Below, piece by piece: positions 33,813 to 45,450 of a stretch of DNA of 64,000 bases; position 1 is the stretch's first letter; each line of letters starts with the position of its first letter. The notes under the pieces are model-generated. The model saw nothing but the letters and a program-made list of their open reading frames with translations. It made no database searches and was not told the DNA's origin. This stretch comes from Conus ventricosus (lineage: Eukaryota; Mollusca; Gastropoda; Neogastropoda; Conidae). The DNA lies in contig CM031616.1 of assembly GCA_018398815.1 (NCBI GenBank), forward strand, positions 36,477,023 through 36,541,022, in the 5' to 3' direction. A program made the translations under genes and the position numbers.

Positions 33813-34509
33813 CTGAGTACACAGGTTGAAAAAAGAAAAAAGATTACACCAAAATGTGCATCTAGGTAATGATGCATGATTTCACAATGTGAATGACGAT
33901 GAAGAGTGGAGGGGGGAGGGAAGAGAGGGAGGAGGCATGGGAATGGGCAGATGCCTCAGGCATCAGTCAACTCTTTAAAACTGAAAAACAGCAACCCTTG
34001 AAAATTCTGCAAGGTGTGTAACCAGAGCAAAATCTCAAAGTGTGCTGCGAAAGTCTGCAAATCATTCAACAGGTCTTTTCCAAGTCAGTGTGAAATTAAA
34101 AGAGAAGCAGTTTATTTTTGTGACACAGCTGAATACAGACAGTAAAGCACACAGTTCTTCTAGAGCAAGACAAGCTGGAAATAGACTGTATGAACCAAGC
34201 AGTGTGCCTTACTTAGAATGACAACATTACAACACTCAGTGATGGCTCTTCAAGAATTCTGTTCTGAAGGTCAAGTGATTGCAAAAAAAAAAACAACAAC
34301 AACAAAAAAACAATAGCCAGTGGGACCCTTGAATTTGGTGACGATGAACACTTGTGACAGTTGGTAGTCAGCTTTAGTTGTTTTTCTACTGCCTCATTTC
34401 CTGTGCCTTCTCCTTCACCCCACTGGCGCTATCCCTCCCCCCCCCCCCCCCCCCCTTCCCCCTTTAGGACTTTTGCTTACACGTCCACATCCAAAATTGA
34501 TCTGTCTCA

Positions 34510-35070
34510 ATTCAATGTGCCCTGTGGTCTGAAAACTATGGTCAATGAAATAACACTGCACTCACAAAATCATAATCAAATACATTTATGAATGCCCTGT
34601 CACAATCCAACGTGCCATGGGTCTGAAAATTATGGTCAATGAAATCATATTGTAGACAAACCATTTTGAGCAAACTGAATTACACTGATGGACTGTCAGA
34701 ATACAAAGCGCCATGTGGTAAAATATTTATGGTCAATGAAATCATGCTGTAATAACAAAATTTTAAAAAATTTAAAAAATCATGATCAATGAAATTATAT
34801 TGTCATCTGAAAATCATGGTCTATGACTCTCTTTTTCAGCCTGCCAATTATGGCCAGTGAAATCATTGTGCAGTCTGAACATTTCATAAGTTCATTGTTG
34901 ACATTAGACGATACTAATTACAATATGAAAATTATCATCAGTGATACCATACAGTAGTATGAAAACTATGGTCAGTGGCATTACAGTCTGAAAATCACAA
35001 TAAATAAAATAACATTGTAGTATGAAAGTTATGATCAATTACATCATACCATATTCTAGAAATCATGGTT
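34510..35070 (+). repeat. Decayed tandem array, 'tggtcaatgaaatcat' unit
   Basis: Units of roughly 40-80 bp repeat 'ctgaaaattatggtcaatga' and 'aatcatattgta' with heavy divergence. Two further units lie at 35815-35880, beyond an insertion containing an L2-like tail. Confidence 0.6.
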
Positions 35071-35639
35071 ACTAATATCATAGATATGTAGCACGCACCT
35101 ACAAGGTTGAGATGAATGAAAGTCTTGCCAGCAACATCAGGGAATCCAGCTTCCAAGCCAACTAAGTCCTTGCAATAAAGGTTGAAGCAAACAGCTCCCT
35201 ATGTGTGGGAAGAAGAGGACCAGAGCCCTAACGGCAAAGGCAGAAGCAAATGAGAAGAATTTCAGCTGGATTTGGTCACGTATGAACAAAAGTAGACTTC
35301 TAAAGGACTGAATTTCCCAACATGCAACAGACAGTCCCATAGCTAAATGGTTCAAACAATCATCACAAAGGGACTTGGCCTGGAGTCACCTGACCATCCT
35401 AGAGGTGCAGGATGAAATACAGGTAGTGGCTCCCTCCAATTAAAAAAAAAAAAAAAAAAAAAAGGCAAAATCAGAAGGGTATCCAGAAGTCACGACCTGA
35501 ATGCGGCCCGGCATTACAAAACAAGGATTCAACGGTTGAAACTCTTGCACATGGTGAGCTTCTTATCCAGTGACATGGAAAACGATTGAATGAAGCGCCA
35601 ACAGGCAGCTCTTCAGTCAGTTCTACCCAGGTATGCAGC

Positions 35640-35735
35640 CTGTGGTGTAAACTAAAGCGTAGAGCGCTTATAGCTTGGTCTGTAGTCGAGGACAGGCGCT
35701 GTATAAGCACTCTTAATAAAATAATAATAATAATG
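35640..35735 (+). mobile_element. L2-type LINE 3' tail fragment
   Basis: 'gtagagcgcttatagcttgg', then 'caggcgctgtataagcact' and an (AAT)n end. This matches the terminal layout of the LINE tail at 3990-4036 (gcgctatataa plus (ATT)n). Confidence 0.6.
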
Positions 35736-35972
35736 ACCTTCTGCCGTCCAGCTCTGCCTAGGGTTTCATCCTGCTGTGGTATTAAACAACAGTCATTTCA
35801 ATTAAATGACACTGAAAATTTATGGTCGATGAAATTCTGTTGAAGTCTGAAAGTATATGGTCAATGAAATTATACTGAGATGATCCCAACCTCTGATGAT
35901 AAGATCAGACATCCTCTAGTTCATGCACACTATGTTACCTCTTCTCTTTCCCTTTTCCTTTTCCACCCAAAC

Positions 35973-36127
35973 CTTGAAGTCTTTCTCGTGGTCCCAGATC
36001 ATTGACGGAGGCTCCTCTGTCTGCTCCGACTCTCTCCAAGTTTTCAGCTTCGACTGGTGTCGCTGGAATTTCTTGTCTCCCACTTTGTTCGGCTTTCGGT
36101 CCAGCCGGGCCCACAGCCATGGCACAC
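35973..36127 (-). CDS. RLIG1: RNA ligase RLIG1, coding exon 2
   Basis: 155 nt with acceptor CCACCAG before 36127 and donor GTTTGG after 35973. With the last base of exon 1 it encodes [20 protein letters not shown] followed by FQRHQSKLKTW, and it ends in WDHEKDFK. Human RLIG1 has [20 protein letters not shown] and later [16 protein letters not shown] is the family's most recognisable block, just after the active-site lysine, and contains the Arg of motif Ia. The middle (WRESEQTEEPPS) is hydrophilic and variable. It spans residues 70-121 of the predicted protein. Confidence 0.95.
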
Positions 36128-36186
36128 CTGGTGGCACAGGGGGTGACGTGAAGTAAATCGTAAAAAGAAAGGTTGTAAGTTCAGCA

Positions 36187-36530
36187 ACGACAATCCAGAC
36201 AAACAGATCACAGGACAAAACATGAGTGAAATGCTTTTTAGTCTGCAAGACAATCCAGACAAACAGATCACAGGACAAAACATAAGTGAAATGTTTTTAG
36301 TCTGCAAGACAATCCAGACAAACAGATTACCTAACAAAACACAAGTGAAATGTTATTAGTTCCAGAAGACAATCTAGACAAACAGATTACAGGACAAAAC
36401 ACATGTGAAATGCTATTAGTTCCAGAAGACAATCTAGACAAACAGATTACAGGACAACACACATGTGAAATGCTATTAGTTCCAGAAGACAATCTAGACA
36501 AACAGACTACAGTACAACACACATGTGAAG
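36187..36530 (+). repeat. Minisatellite, 59-60-bp unit, about 6 copies
   Basis: The unit begins gacaatccagacaaacagat, then cacaggacaaaaca and tgaaatg. The first three copies have '..tctgcaa' ends and the last three 'tattagttccaga', so there are two blocks of three. It lies in RLIG1 intron 1, 60 bp from exon 2. Confidence 0.9.
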
Positions 36531-38574
36531 TGAAATGTTAATGTTTGTTTTAATTTCAGACAGGTTTCTTAACCGAATGATGACACATAGACATCACCTC
36601 ATGACATAACATTTTGGCCATATTTGAAAACAAAAAATTCAAGACTAACGAAAATCAACAACGCATACATGGATGAAAAATTCACTGCATTCATTTGAAC
36701 ATTTTTCAGATTTTTCATGAGTGCTATTTGTAAATTTCTGCTGTAGCTTAAAGTTATGTAAAAAAAAAAAAAAACTCTTGAAAAAAAAAGGAAAGAAAAA
36801 AAAAAAAGGAAAACTTGTGAAAAGTACATGTGCTTACTGTTGAATGTTTGTACCATCCATCAGGAAATGCACAGGGAAAGAATGTGTCAAGGAAGTCACC
36901 TTTTCATCAATGTAATGTTTCGTTTGCTATATGTTAAGCACGTTCAATATCGATTCATGTACCTTTCACATATCCCATTGTCTCTTAAAAAACAAGAATT
37001 GCCTTCCTTCTGCAATCTTGTTTGCAGAAAGAGTCAGAGCTGTCTTATAACAGCACTGTATACAATCTACAGGAAAGCACTGGTCAAGCTAATAATAGAC
37101 TGTATGATTTCTCTTGCATTCAAGCTTGCAATTTCATTTTTTTTAATATCCAGATTTTGCCAAAGTTATTTAACTTGGGCACTTCACAGTTTGGCAGGTG
37201 GGTGCTAAACCTTAAACCTCACCACATTAACATTGAGGTGATTCTCTGTTTGGTATTGCGGGGAAAAAAGTACCACTACACAGGTCGTGGAACTAAACAT
37301 GACATAAAACTGGTGGTTTTGTGCTCCCAGCACCCTGTCTAACATTTAAAAAAAAAAAAAAACAAGAAAGAAAAAATTGAGAACTGAGCTGCACACAGGT
37401 GTAGATCTTTTTCCAACTCTCTGCTATAGATCTTGCGTGTCAGCTTCGCAAGCTAGCGCAAGCCATGACCACAAACAAAAACCCCGCCTGACTTCAGGTG
37501 TGGAGGACAAGTAATCAAGGTGCTGATAATCCAAGATTCAGGTTCAGGGACCTCGGTCTGTTGTTTCATACGAAAAACTGGCTCTCAGACTGTCACTTAC
37601 GTTCTAGCACGGCAAAGTAGAGGAGAATGTGGGAGGGATTGAAGGGGGAAAAAAAGCCTATCACATGCAAGACTCAAACTATTCACTTGAATTTTGCCAC
37701 TTCTTTGACGAGTTTTTAGAACTCCATCACTCAAAGCCTAAGGAAGTATTGTCCGGCAAGCATTTGTACCCAACGGACAAACCAAACGCTCAAGCAGAAG
37801 AAACAGATAAGGCAACATGGTGCCATGGAATCTGCTTGCGTGCTTGGCAGTTAAGGGTTTCAGTACTCCTACTATATGACGAAATGTGAGGAAATTTTTG
37901 GCATCAGCTACCTCAAACCAAGCGTTATATGGTGAAACATAGCTTCCAATGGTAAGATTTGATTCATGTATCTCTGGTTTCACTGCTCATTTCTGAATAC
38001 TGAAGTGCACTGCATACAGCGATGTGTTCTTGTAATGTGTACTCATCAAATTCAGGGAATTTTAGAAGCAATTTTGAATTACTCAATTTTTTTTTTTTTA
38101 AGCTTTAGCATTTTTTACAAGGTATCAATTCCAAATTTGTGCAACTCTGAATTCATCATCAACTTAGTGAGTTGTTTTAAACAGATTTTGCATTTGTAGT
38201 TTTTTTGCTGGTGGCCAAGGTAAATACCTTGACTGAGTCAATGCCATCCACTCCAACTGAAGATCTTATAAGTCAGTGTTAAACCTCCCCTTAATCTTCT
38301 TTGAGGGCCAATTTCAATATCTAAATCATTCTAAAATCCAAACAACTTATGCCCCTGTGCTCACAGAACAGATTAGTTACTCTTCAACTTTTTTAAAACT
38401 GCAGATGATAACTTTTCAAAAATGAGTACCTGATCGTTATCATATCCAAAATAAAGAACCTGCCATCACTCCAGCACCCCCCCCCCCCCCCCCCCCCCTG
38501 TCTAATATGCCTTTGTCCTGACATTACAGACAAGTTTTGCTTTTTTCACTCATCTGTTATGCTAGTAAGAATAC
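36531..38574 (-). other. RLIG1: RLIG1 intron 1 (remainder)
   Basis: The intron spans 36128-38574. Beyond the minisatellite it holds A-tracts (36760-36810) and a C22 tract at 38477-38498. No other gene was seen. Confidence 0.7.
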
Positions 38575-38782
38575 CTTGATATTCCTCTATAAGGCAGCAG
38601 GTTCCATCCACTTTCTCTGTGGCGCTGGCAGCATCGAGATCCTGCAGAGAAACCTCTGGGTTCAGCACATCTGACGCTGTCACCTTGAACTGCTGGTTGG
38701 CCCTTTTGTTGGAAGGTGTGTTGTGTACACCCGTCACGAACACACATGACATCTTCTGCTGCACAGCTATGCAGGAGGCCAT
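38575..38782 (-). CDS. RLIG1: RNA ligase RLIG1, first coding exon
   Basis: RLIG1 (C12orf29) is a eukaryotic 5'-phosphate/3'-hydroxyl RNA ligase that uses ATP through a lysine-AMP intermediate and has been tied to RNA repair under oxidative stress. The ATG at 38782 opens MASCIAVQQKMSCVFVTGVH and the exon ends with ASATEKVDGTCCLIEEYQ. It leaves phase 1 at the donor GTATTC after 38575. Human RLIG1 begins [20 protein letters not shown] and has TEKVDGTCC. The motif I lysine (KVDG) falls at residue 57, the human catalytic position. A second in-frame Met at residue 11 is the family's conserved KM. An acceptor-like CCTTCAG lies just upstream, so a 5' non-coding exon is possible. The full six-exon protein would be about 340 residues against 325 in human. 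Confidence 0.95.
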
Positions 38783-39099
38783 GATGTCTGCTGAAGGACA
38801 GTAAATTGTGACTGCTCAGACACAAATATTACTGACATAAATCAAGACTGGACAGACTTGAAGATGTTATAACTCAAGACAATGTACATGTGTATTACTA
38901 AGAGACTGACACAAAATAACGAAAGAAACGAACCATCATGAATGAACAAAAAAAAACAACTAAAAGAAGATAGGGTAAAAATCCAAACTGTACAGTTTCT
39001 TAAAATCAAATCAGGTTATGCTTACTTAAACTATGTAATAACCAGGAGCAGGTATACTAAATTCTCTTTTTTAAGTATGAAAAAAAAAGATTGCTAATA
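38783..39099. other. Upstream of RLIG1, nothing assigned
   Basis: A/T-rich. No promoter motif or CpG island is evident. Confidence 0.4.
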
Positions 39100-40260
39100 A
39101 CTGTAAACTAAATCCAAAGGCCTTTTGGAAATATGTACACACACACACAAAAAAAAAAATCCAGGGTCAACATAAGAACTGGTGTCCTTAACAGAAATGA
39201 TATCTTGCTGCAGAAGATGATCTGAATAAGTAGAAATTCTTTTAGATATTTTTTTGTTGCCAACAGGTATAAAAGAGAGAATGTAACTAATGTCCTAGAT
39301 CTTGAGGAACGTTTTAAAACTAACAACACATCAATAAGTAACGTAAGGATTACTCTGCTTGCCATCCAGAAAAAGGTTGTAAGCGTCAGATCCTAAGGCT
39401 CAGGGACATAATTAAATTCCTCCGTGGGTTCTAAAGCCAAGGAATGGAGCCACAAATTCGAGTATTTTATATAACAAGTCCTCAGAGTGTATTTGTAGTT
39501 CAGATGACTGGAAAAAGCAGAGAGGACAGCTATTTCTGAGAAAAGGTGCAAAAACTAATCCTGGAAATTATAGACCTGTGAGTTTTACTAGTGTGTTATG
39601 TAAAGTATGGGCATTCTATTGTGAAAGTTGCAATTGTTGCACACCTGACTGACAAAACTTGCCTTTGGAATGTCAGCATGGCTTTAGGCTTAAGGATCAT
39701 ATATATGTGACCCAACTTTTGGAGGTTGCTGAGGACATTGCCAAAATGATGGATGACGGAAGACCAGTGGACATTGTCTGCCTTGACTGTCAAAAAGCTT
39801 TTAATACAGTGATGCATGGAACATTATCAATAAAAAGAGCAGCACATGGAATTATTGGTAATAGCAAAATTTGACAAGCTTTTTGATAAGAAGGTCTCAG
39901 CTTAAAAAAATAAGTATTATAAAGTCTTCCAGCATCTAAGTCCATTCCACAAGACAGAATTTCTTGGACCTATACTTTTCACAGTCTTTATTAATGACCT
40001 CCCTGTAATGCTGCAGTGATCAAATAAAGGGGATCTCTAATGTGTTAAAATGTACCTCTAGTTCTTCATACTGATAAGAATAATCCTGTAAAGAAATATC
40101 ACAAGAAACACACACACAACACAAATGAAGACCTAGGGATGATTCTTGATAGCTCTAAAAATTTAACATGTACATTGACACTGTATCCAAAGTGCAGTCA
40201 ATAAAACAAATCAAATTATTGAACTGGGCAGAACTAGAAAATTCCAGTTCTTTTTTTTAG
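39100..40260 (+). pseudogene. Old CR1-like LINE, heavily decayed
   Basis: Through many stops one can follow an ASDP-type linker. After it come PGNYRPVSFTSVLCKVW (from about 39565), LECQHGFRL, TQLLEVAEDIAKMMDDG, VDIVCLDCQKAFNTVMH and FLGPILFTVFINDLP. These are the finger and palm blocks of a CR1-type reverse transcriptase in order. It is interrupted throughout and ends near the start of the next, younger LINE. Confidence 0.75.
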
Positions 40261-40287
40261 TTTGATATTTAACACAAATTGCAATGC

Positions 40288-42890
40288 CCAAGCGCAGTCT
40301 CACGGATGTATGGGTGAATATCTGAAGGGGACTCTAAGAAGCCTGCAGATGTTCTTGCCACCCCAGTGGCCATGCTGTTCAGAAAATCCTTGAACGAAGG
40401 AAAAATCCCAGAAGACTGGCGGTTGGCACGGGTTACACCTATCTTCAAGAAAGGCAGCAAAATGCTAGCTAATAACTTCAGGCCAGTTAGCCTTACATGC
40501 ATCCTCTGAAAAGTAATGGAAAAAATTAGTAAGAGAACAACTTGTCAAACACCTAGAAGAAAACAACCTTGTCAGTGAGAAACAACATGGGCTTGTAAAG
40601 GGAGGTCATGCATCACTCAGCTTCTCGACGTCATGGACACATGGACTAAGGTCTTAGATGATGGAGGCTCAGTCGACATTGTTTACAATGGATTTCCAGA
40701 AAGCGTTTGATAGCGTTCCACACAGACGACTTGTTTTGAAAGTTCAGGCACATGGTATTAAAGGGAAGATATTACTTTGGATACAGGACTTCCTACACAA
40801 CAGGCGTCAGCGGGTTGTCGTCAATGGCGCACAGTCACAAGAAGCCAATGTCTTGAGTGGGATTCCCCAGGTAGTGTCTTAGGACCTATTTTGTTTGTAC
40901 TGTATATTAACGATCTGCCGAATCTCATTCAAAACACTGTACAACCTTTTTGCAGACGACACTAAGGTTTTTGCACGAAGTGACCATGAAGGAGCTACGC
41001 ATGTTTTACAGGAAGATCTAAACAGGCTGCAAAGTTGGTCAAGACAATGGCTATTGAAGTTCCACCCTGAAAAATGCCATGTCCTGAAGCTGGGGAACAA
41101 GAAGTCAGATGCTGTGTACCACATGACTGAAGTAAACATCGAAGGTAAGACATGTACCACAACTCTGTCTGAAAGTGAATTTGAGAAGGACCTTGGGGTT
41201 TACATTGACAACAAACTGAATTTCAGAGAACATGTGGCCAAGGCAACTGCTAAAGCAAATAGAGTTGTTGGTATCATCCGTCGCTCCTTTGACTTCCTGA
41301 CTGAAGATACTTTCCTACAACTGTACAAGTCTCTTGTACGACCAGTACTAGAGTACGGACATTCTGTCTGGCAACCCTACCACAAAACACTGTGCCAGGA
41401 TGTAGAAGATGTTCAGCGCAGAGCAACTAAACTTTTAGCATCTCTTAAAGATAAACCATATCCTGAGCGTCTTTCTACTCTCAAACTTCCAAGCCTGGAG
41501 CACAGAAGAAAAAGGGGTGACATGATAGACTTGTACAAGTTTATACATGGCATTTACCGGAGCTACGGTAAGCTCTTCAACCTCTCCAGACTAAAAGCCA
41601 AGACAAAAGTCAAGCTGAGGTGCCTGCGTGACTTCCTCTTTGCAGACGACGCAGCAGTAACTGCCCACTCAGCCGAGGACCTACAGCAGCTCATGACTTG
41701 CTTCAGCAATGCCTGCCAAGACTTTGGGCTTACCATTAGCTTGAAGAAAACACAGGTCATGGGACAGGATGTTGACTCTCCCCCAGTCATCAGCATCAAT
41801 GACCATGAACTGGATGTCGTCCATGACTTTGTTTATCTGGGCTCAACTATCTCAGACACCCTCTCACTTGACTCAGAGCTCAACAGGTGCATCGGCAAGG
41901 CAGCTACCACCATGACCAGACTGACAAAGAAAGCATGGAACAACAGCAAGCTGACCGAGCACACAAAGATCCAGATCTACAGAGCCTGCGTCGTGAGCAC
42001 CCTCCTGTATGGCAGCGAGTCTTGGACTTTGCGTGCCCGACAAGAGCGAAAGCTCAATGCTTTCCATATGCGTAGCCTCCGACGCATTCTGAACATCAAC
42101 TGGCAGGACAAGGTCCCAAACAACGCTGTCCTGGAAAGAGCCTAATGCACCAGCATGTACACGCTGCTGAAACAGAGACGTATGCGTTGGCTCGGCCATG
42201 TCGTGCACATGGATGACGGACAGATTCCTAAAGACCTCCTCTATGGAGAGCTTGTGCAGGGAAAACGTCCCACAGGCAGACCACAGCTGCGATTCAAAGA
42301 CGTGTGCAAGAGGGACCTAAAAGCCTTGAACATCGACCAGAACAACTGGGAAGCAACAGCCCTCGAACGGTCAGCCTGGAGACAGACTGTGCAGAAAAGT
42401 CTCTCCAAGTTCGAAGAGACACTCGCTCAGCAGCACGGGGAAAAGAGAATGAGAAGAAAGCCTGCAGCCCAGGCAGACAGACCAGCGTCAGACTTTATCT
42501 GTGCCCTCTGCCACAGGGACTGTCATTCCCGCCGTCGGACTGGTCAGCCACACCCGTCGCTGTACCAGAATAGACACCTAGAGCGCAACTCCATAGTCTT
42601 CCGAGACTGAAGGATGCCTACTACTATGTACCGGAGTGATAAACCATGGTTTGAACTATTTACCAGCAGGGACAGCAGAGGACACTCCTTGAAACTATCC
42701 AAAGTTCATCACATACTGAATATCAGGGAAACTATTTCCCTCTTCATGTGATTGATGTTTGGAATGGTCTTCCTGACTCCATAGTAACAGCCCCTACAGT
42801 CAACATCTTCAAATCACGGTTAGCCACTCATTGGCAGGAACTTCCGACAAAATACAATCCGGAACGTTATCAACATAGATAGTCTCAGTC
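40288..42890 (+). mobile_element. CR1/L2-like LINE, 5'-truncated, split by an RTE-like insert
   Basis: The first half (40288-41562) reads KIPEDWRLARVTPIFKKGSK, NFRPVSLTC, FQKAFDSVPHRRLV, LFADDTKVFARSD (catalytic block), EKCHVLKLG, FEKDLGVYIDNKLNFREH, LVRPVLEYGHSVWQPY and RRKRGDMIDLYKFIHGIY. The second half (42629-42890) resumes in register with SDKPWFELFTSRDSRG. After one frameshift it gives VIDVWNGLPDSIVTAP. The break is exactly at 41562/42629, with an 8-bp duplication. Internal stops and a missing endonuclease show it is dead. Confidence 0.88.
41563..42628 (+). mobile_element. RTE-like LINE fragment inserted into the CR1-like LINE
   Basis: 1066 bp flanked by taccggag at 41555-41562 and again at 42629-42636. 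It begins within the RT (GKLFNLSRLKAKTKVKLR), then has LFADDAAVTAHSAEDLQ, LTISLKKTQVMGQ and FVYLGSTISD. It continues with VVSTLLYGSESWTLRARQER and, after an in-frame TAA at 42143-42145, YTLLKQRRMRWLGHVVHMDD and RPTGRPQLRFKDVCKRDLKA. Near the end a CALCHRDCHS block looks like the usual C-terminal zinc finger, damaged. The order and motifs are those of RTE-like elements abundant in molluscs. It is 5'-truncated and inactive. Confidence 0.88.
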
Positions 42891-42949
42891 GTGACTCTCT
42901 TCCTTCCCCGCATGCGGTGCTTTTCATCTCAATGTTATATTTAGAATGG

Positions 42950-43240
42950 TAAACAGGACTCTTAAGGCCTCTAACACCTACAAGTTCAAGTTCAAGGCTG
43001 CGGAGCCTAGACTGTGAAGCCAGTCTCCTAATTGTATTAGTACTGTAATACGCATGATGATCAGGAGGACCAGTGTCAACAGATCTCCAGCTGCTGCCAC
43101 CATCCCCTGTCCGTACTGTGATAGATCTTTCCGGGCGCAGATCGGCCTGACCAGCCATCTACGCACTCACCCCCGATCCCAGGATGACTAGATGGTCTTC
43201 GTCGTCTCCACGGACAACAACAACGACATTACTACTGTAA
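42950..43240 (+). mobile_element. 3' end of another RTE-like LINE with C2H2 finger
   Basis: Reads CPYCDRSFRAQIGLTSHLRT and ends HPRSQDD at a TAG (43189-43191). The tail is 'atggtcttcgtcgtctcc' followed by an (ACAACA)-rich run. A single C2H2 finger directly before the stop is the standard end of this LINE group. Only the last 300 bp remain. Confidence 0.7.
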
Positions 43241-43656
43241 GTGTAAGAAATGGTTTGGGCGACGTATGTTACTTTTTCTTCAGATGTCTACAAAATGTTA
43301 TTCGTTCTGAATCACTAAGATTTCAATTGACCAATTCGATCATTCACTGATGAAATGATGGCTAATTCCAAAAAATCAACGAACAAATCTTGCACAATCA
43401 GTGGCTTTGCCTAATTATAATTAAAGTATAGTCAGTGCATGAACTTGCCAATCACATCAATGTGATGACAGTTCATATGAGCGACTAATACCACCTTACC
43501 TGAAGCTGTAAATCTGTCAGACTGAGTACCGTGTGCCTTGTAACGTGATGAAAAACACGCTGTCTGTTGTTTCTAAACAGAACTATCGCAATGTGGATGC
43601 AATCTGTGTGATGGCGCAACAGAGTGGTTTCCCTTTAATCAAGGTGCTTAAGGCTT

Positions 43657-43689
<33 letters not shown>

Positions 43690-44119
43690 CGTGCATGGAT
43701 AGGCTGGTTCTGACTAACGAACTGAACTGTATATGGGACTAATTTTCCCTTTTTTACAAAGTATGGCTCTCCCCCCACCCCCACCATCCAGTGCCCTTCT
43801 CTTTCTGCCCCCTTCCCATCTTCCGCCTTCCGCTGTTTATTTATAAGTGTGTTTTAGCTCAGTTGGCCTGTCCCATCTTCATACCATGCATGCATATAAT
43901 CTCCTCTCTTCAAGAACAATTTTGACGATGTTCACTGTTCCACTTTCTTATATGTTTATTTCGTTATTGTTATTTTTGTTGTTGGGGGTGGTGGCGGTGG
44001 TGATGTTGGCCTATGTATGTCCGTGTGTGGAAGGGGGAGGGAGGGGGTATGCGTGCGTAGGCCTACGTGCATGTGCGGGCGTGTATGTGTGTGCGTGTGC
44101 ACACGTGCATATGTGTGTG

Positions 44120-44162
<43 letters not shown>

Positions 44163-44395
44163 TGTGTGTGTGTGGTGTGTGTGTGTTTCAAAATAATCGT
44201 CAAATTAAGTCGTGTATAATATTGCACATGAATTGATAGATTTCTTTTTTGCACCACCTCCAAGATGAGTGGATTGTTTTCAATGTACTTATTCCTACCA
44301 CGAAACGCATGCAATGCGTGTCAGTGACATATTCCACACGTTCATCCTGGCCTCCCTAAACATACCCACACCCAGGTTTGTCCTGTCACACAAAG
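43241..44395. repeat. Non-coding, with (TG)n/(TGCG)n tracts
   Basis: (TG)n/(GC)n at 43656-43692 and a G/T-rich run at 43980-44190 with (TGCG)n at 44130-44162. No gene was seen. Confidence 0.55.
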
Positions 44396-45140
44396 CCTCA
44401 GCACAGACAGTCCACAGGGAAGCAATTAATTAATAGCCGCCAAGTGGCAACCCACCAGGAGAGACGCCGCATTGCAGCAGTTTTATGTTAGTGGTGGTCA
44501 GAGGTACCTGTCCTGGTCTAACACACTCAAGAAACTACTCCCGCACATACTTGCAGAGCCAGCGTGTCATCTGGTCTTTCACGAACGTTCCTGGACTCTT
44601 ACCTGAAGACAATTGTCCACTTATTGTATCAGTATGAAGATAGTCTAGGGAGAGCATGATAGCAAAAGGTGTTCGGAGAAGAAGCGCCCTCCCCTCCCCC
44701 TCCATAGCCCCACCCTCACGCTGTCGACGCTATTCCTCATGGACAATGAGGATATGGGTAAAAAGATGACTCTGTGGAAGGCCATTCTGATCCAAAACTC
44801 GTGAGAAAGTATCTCTCTCTCTCTCCTCCTCCTCTTCCCTCTCTCTCTCTCCTCTCTCCTCTCTCTCTCTCTCTCTTCTTTCTTTTCTTGTCGTGGAATT
44901 TCATATCTGGCTTTGTTGTTTTTTTTGTTTGTTTCTATCACAATACATGCCAATACACCCCAAAATCAACCAGGCCCAGGAAATACAGACTTCTACAGTC
45001 TTGGTTATTGAACAACATTCTCAAGGATGCATCCATTCAGTGGCTGAAACTGGGTTGTGTGGTTCTAATCTTTCCATGTGAGCCCATAGCACACTCAGTA
45101 GCCTAAGTGTTGAGTGGGAGTCATCCGAATCAGTGAAAAC
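44396..45140. repeat. Dispersed SINE-like repeat pieces
   Basis: 44400-44640 ('gacagtccacagggaagcaat', 'ggcaacccaccagg..gagacgcc') matches 45585-45750 and, more weakly, 49590-49735. 45015-45075 ('ggatgcatccattcagtggc') matches 46125-46165. A (CT)n run lies at 44811-44882. No gene was seen. Confidence 0.6.
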
Positions 45141-45450
45141 TCCCACAGAAATTTGCCTCCGAAGAAAAATCCCACAAACATTTGCTTCTGACGAAAAATC
45201 CCAAGAACATTTGCCTCAGACGAAAAATCCTACAAATATTAGACTTTGATGAAAAATCCCCCAATTATTTGCCTCTGACGAAACCCCCACAAATATTTGT
45301 CTGATGCAAAAAACAAAAAAACAAAAAAACACACACAAATATTTGCTTCTGACGAAAAATCCCACAAATAATTGCCTCTAATGAAAAATCCCACAAATAT
45401 TTGTCTCTGATGAACAATCCCACAAACATTTGCCTCTGACGAAAAAATCA
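45141..45450 (+). repeat. Minisatellite, 29-bp unit, left part
   Basis: The unit is about cacaaatatttgcctctgac followed by gaaaaatcc, with roughly 10 diverged copies. The same unit resumes at 46296, 845 bp further on. Confidence 0.88.

Larger units (their letters stand above)
33813..35972 (-). other. RLIG1: RLIG1 intron 2
   Basis: Includes a C19 tract (34437-34455), a decayed tandem array around 34510-35070 that resumes at 35815-35880, and an L2-like tail at 35640-35735. No other gene was seen. Confidence 0.7.

Noticed and set aside
40895..42145. 416-codon ORF as a novel two-domain reverse transcriptase
   Set aside because: An exact 8-bp duplication (taccggag) and resumption of the host frame show it is one LINE fragment inserted into another.
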